From JBBIPZ01 sp037442505 [NCBI: Deltaproteobacteria bacterium] (GTDB taxonomy: Bacteria; CALINM01), in assembly GCA_037442505.1 (NCBI GenBank), contig JBBIPZ010000004.1, forward strand, positions 1 to 64,000: 64,000 nucleotides of DNA, given 5' to 3'. A program made the position numbers and the translations under genes. How positions within the stretch are numbered: position 1 is the stretch's first letter; the number at the start of each line of letters is the position of its first letter. Shown in pieces: positions 62,179 to 64,000 of the stretch. The notes under the pieces are model-generated. The model did no database searches, was not told the DNA's origin, and saw only the letters and a list, made by a program, of their open reading frames with translations.

Positions 62179-62207
62179 ATGATATTTAATTAAGATTTTT
62201 TTTTCAA
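62179..62207 (-). promoter_or_regulatory. Promoter predicting a leaderless mRNA for the propeller-like protein
   Basis: TTGAAA (minus strand, 62207-62202), 17 bp, TATCAT (62184-62179), then exactly 6 nt to the ATG at 62172. The -35 overlaps the stop codon of the upstream glycosyltransferase gene. Confidence 0.6.
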
Positions 62208-63331
62208 TAAAGTTTTAGTTTTTCATAAATTTTTATTGTGTTTTTTATAGAGTTTTCTACAGTATATCTATCAACTGTTTCGTAGCCATTTTGAATTAAT
62301 CTTTCCCTTGTAACGGGATTAAGAAGTTTTTTAATCTTTTCTGCTATATCTTTAACATCGAAAGGATTACACAAATAGCCATTCTCTCCGTTTTTTACAA
62401 ACTCTTTTGTTCCACCATTTTCTGTACCAATTACAGGAACACCACAAGCCATAGCTTCAAGATAAACCAGCCCAAAAGCCTCAACAAACGAAGGCATCGC
62501 AAATATATGGCTACTCATTAAAAATGATGGGATATTTTGCGGTGGCAGATATCCATAAAAATGAACAACATCGTTGCAACCTAACTCTTTCAACCTGTGT
62601 CTTATCTCTGCCTCATTTTTGTCACGTCCTGCAACTATCAGCTTTATGTTTATCCCTTCTTTATGTAAATGTTTAACAGCCTGAGCAAGTGGTACCAACC
62701 CTTTTCTTTGAAAGTTTCCACCAATAAAGCTTACCACAAAAGGTTCTGTTAACTGCCTGTTATTTTCAAGTTTTTTTAATGGGGCACCTATATAAACTTT
62801 CTCTATATTTCCCTTTTTTACATCAAAAAAGTCAGACAATCTTTCTCGAACAAAGTCTGTATTAGAAATCAGGCACTCGAACTTTTTGTAACACTTTTTC
62901 TCCATTTTATACAAAAGATAGTAATAAACAAGTCTCTTTTTCCAGTCAACAAAGTGGTCTTTCAATAGTTTTTGAGACTGCAGGTCAAAACTATATGTAT
63001 CGTGAACAGAACCTATAAAAGTGATACCTTTAGCCTTTTTTACAAGCAAAGCCTCTCTTGCATCTAAAAAATGAGCCACTTTTATTTTATTTTTCATAGA
63101 TGACAACACATTGCCAAAAGCCACAGAATTTGATAGCCACCTGTTAGGTGATGGATCATACTTGTTAATTGGCGTTTTTATAAAATAAGGGGGGGCATGC
63201 TGACAATCTGGACTAACTACACAAAAATTTACGTTTGCTTCCTTTAAGCCATTTACAAGAAGCTTTGCATATGTTCCAACACCACTATACACATTATCGT
63301 AAGTAGATGTTAGCAACACTAAATCTATCAT
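62204..63331 (-). CDS. GT4-type glycosyltransferase
   Basis: A 375-residue GT-B glycosyltransferase. The N-terminal SGVGTYAKLLVNGL acceptor-side motif and a C-terminal nucleotide-sugar site with VAGRDKNEAEIRHRL, HFYGYLPPQNIPSFLMSS, PSFVEAFGLVYLEAMACG and ENGGTKEFV are those of family GT4 (the EX7E element). It probably builds a surface polysaccharide, LPS or related glycan. Donor and acceptor are not predictable. It overlaps the neighbouring gene by 4 bp. Confidence 0.9.
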   Translation of the reverse strand: MIDLVLLTSTYDNVYSGVGTYAKLLVNGLKEANVNFCVVSPDCQHAPPYFIKTPINKYDPSPNRWLSNSVAFGNVLSSMKNKIKVAHFLDAREALLVKKAKGITFIGSVHDTYSFDLQSQKLLKDHFVDWKKRLVYYYLLYKMEKKCYKKFECLISNTDFVRERLSDFFDVKKGNIEKVYIGAPLKKLENNRQLTEPFVVSFIGGNFQRKGLVPLAQAVKHLHKEGINIKLIVAGRDKNEAEIRHRLKELGCNDVVHFYGYLPPQNIPSFLMSSHIFAMPSFVEAFGLVYLEAMACGVPVIGTENGGTKEFVKNGENGYLCNPFDVKDIAEKIKKLLNPVTRERLIQNGYETVDRYTVENSIKNTIKIYEKLKLY

Positions 63332-64000
63332 GTTTTTTTTCCTCTTTTGAATAAATTTATTGTTCTTTGCAACTCTTCTTTTACAATCTTGCCAATCGTT
63401 TCAACATTGGCTAAACGATACACGGCTTTACGACCATTTTCAGCAACTATCAACGCCAAATCGTAGTTGTTTTTTATCCAGACAATCTTTTCTACCAGCT
63501 TAGCTGGATTTTCTGGTTCAACAAGGAAAAGATGTTCTCCATCGCGAAAAAACTCATTAACAGCATCAGATGCTTCGGTAATCACAACAGCGCCAGCAGC
63601 AAGCGCATCATATACTTTATTTGGCACAACTCTCGAAGCCTTTCCCCCTTTTTTGAATATCCCTAGCACAATGTGAGAGCTTTTAATCTCAGAAGAAAGC
63701 TGTTCAGGGTCCATCCAATCAATAAACTCTATTTTTTTTATATTGTGGTCTGCTACCATTTTTTTTATCTTTTTATACTCCTGACCTGTGCCAATAAGCT
63801 TAAATCTTATTTCGCTATCTTTTTCAAGCATCTTTGCAGCCATCACAATAGTTTCCACTGAATGCAATGGTATGTATTTGCCACAATATAGGACTTGAAA
63901 AAACTGTTTTTTTTTACTAACTGGCTGTTCTAAGAAAAACTCCTCCAATGCACCAACAGGGACTATACTAAACTTATCTTCGCGTATCTTAAAAAATGAT
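63328..64000 (-). CDS. Glycosyltransferase, partial (N-terminus outside window)
   Basis: The reading frame stays open to the window edge; the in-frame stretch before residue one of the TTG-started version reads ...KFSIVPVGALEEFF, the usual linker between GT-B domains, so the true start lies beyond 64000. The visible C-terminal domain has QVLYCGKYIPLHSVETIVMA, FKLIGTGQEYKKIKKMV, IEFIDWMDPEQLSSEI and PNKVYDALAAGAVVITEAS, typical of GT4-like enzymes. It pairs with the next glycosyltransferase in a glycan-synthesis operon. Confidence 0.85.
   Translation of the reverse strand, partial: SFFKIREDKFSIVPVGALEEFFLEQPVSKKKQFFQVLYCGKYIPLHSVETIVMAAKMLEKDSEIRFKLIGTGQEYKKIKKMVADHNIKKIEFIDWMDPEQLSSEIKSSHIVLGIFKKGGKASRVVPNKVYDALAAGAVVITEASDAVNEFFRDGEHLFLVEPENPAKLVEKIVWIKNNYDLALIVAENGRKAVYRLANVETIGKIVKEELQRTINLFKRGKKT

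Noticed and set aside
1-64000. tRNA, rRNA, CRISPR, toxin-antitoxin, phage or defence genes
   Set aside because: Looked for in all gaps and gene products and none supported; almost all sequence is accounted for by metabolic, wall-synthesis and housekeeping genes.

Overview
The window is AT-rich, gene-dense bacterial chromosome (59 protein genes, the last one cut by the window edge). I see no tRNA, rRNA, CRISPR array, prophage or complete insertion sequence. The organism looks like an anaerobic diderm. MurE carries the meso-diaminopimelate signature DNPRNEDP, FtsI carries a C-terminal PASTA domain, and the order tilS-ftsH-folP-cdaA-ybbR-glmM-pdxJ-acpS-nnr-tsaE is the one I associate with Geobacter/Desulfuromonas-like and Deferribacter-like bacteria. 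A Deferribacterota or Desulfobacterota/Desulfuromonadota genome is my best guess; this is inference, not a search result.

Layout. (1) 1-1752, plus strand: a cold-shock protein with its own promoter and terminator, then xseA. (2) 20798-1757, minus strand: a complete, tightly overlapping dcw cell-wall and division cluster, mraZ-rsmH-ftsL-ftsI-murE-murF-mraY-murD-ftsW-murG-murC-murB-ddl-ftsQ-ftsA-ftsZ, ending in a B12-binding-type radical SAM gene. Upstream of mraZ are three TGG boxes with an exact 10-bp period, the arrangement expected for MraZ autoregulation. (3) 20920-24113, plus strand: a membrane sensor kinase, an NtrC-type response regulator, and then a perfect -24/-12 (sigma-54) promoter in front of a small exported protein made almost only of Ala, Pro, Lys and Glu. 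(4) fur and dnaJ diverge from a symmetrical promoter that shares one -35 hexamer; comEC follows dnaJ.

(5) 45057-28200, minus strand: a roughly 17-kb catabolic block. It begins at a second perfect sigma-54 promoter and runs thiolase, DUF35 partner, two 2-hydroxyacyl-CoA dehydratase/benzoyl-CoA reductase-family subunits, acyl-CoA ligase, enoyl-CoA hydratase, 3-hydroxyacyl-CoA dehydrogenase, phenylacetate-CoA ligase, indolepyruvate ferredoxin oxidoreductase, a LIV-type amino-acid ABC transporter and a glutaryl-CoA dehydrogenase. Taken together it suggests uptake of amino or aromatic acids, conversion to (aryl)acyl-CoA, and a glutaryl-CoA to crotonyl-CoA to acetyl-CoA lower pathway. Directly upstream sits an operon for a MoaD/ThiS-like protein, a soluble GAF-PAS kinase and a second NtrC-type regulator, the obvious candidates to control that sigma-54 promoter.

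(6) 60857-48391, minus strand: a housekeeping run (an unrecognised 580-residue protein, tilS, ftsH, folP, cdaA, ybbR, glmM, pdxJ, acpS, nnrE-nnrD, a CBS pair, tsaE). (7) 64000-61042, minus strand: two glycosyltransferases (one partial) and an exported propeller-like protein.

Most interesting signals: the two kinase/NtrC/sigma-54 circuits, the dehydratase-family pair with no activator ATPase in the window, and a recurring promoter geometry (-35, 17 bp, -10, exactly 6 nt, ATG, no Shine-Dalgarno) that predicts leaderless mRNAs for fur, dnaJ and two genes of unknown function.
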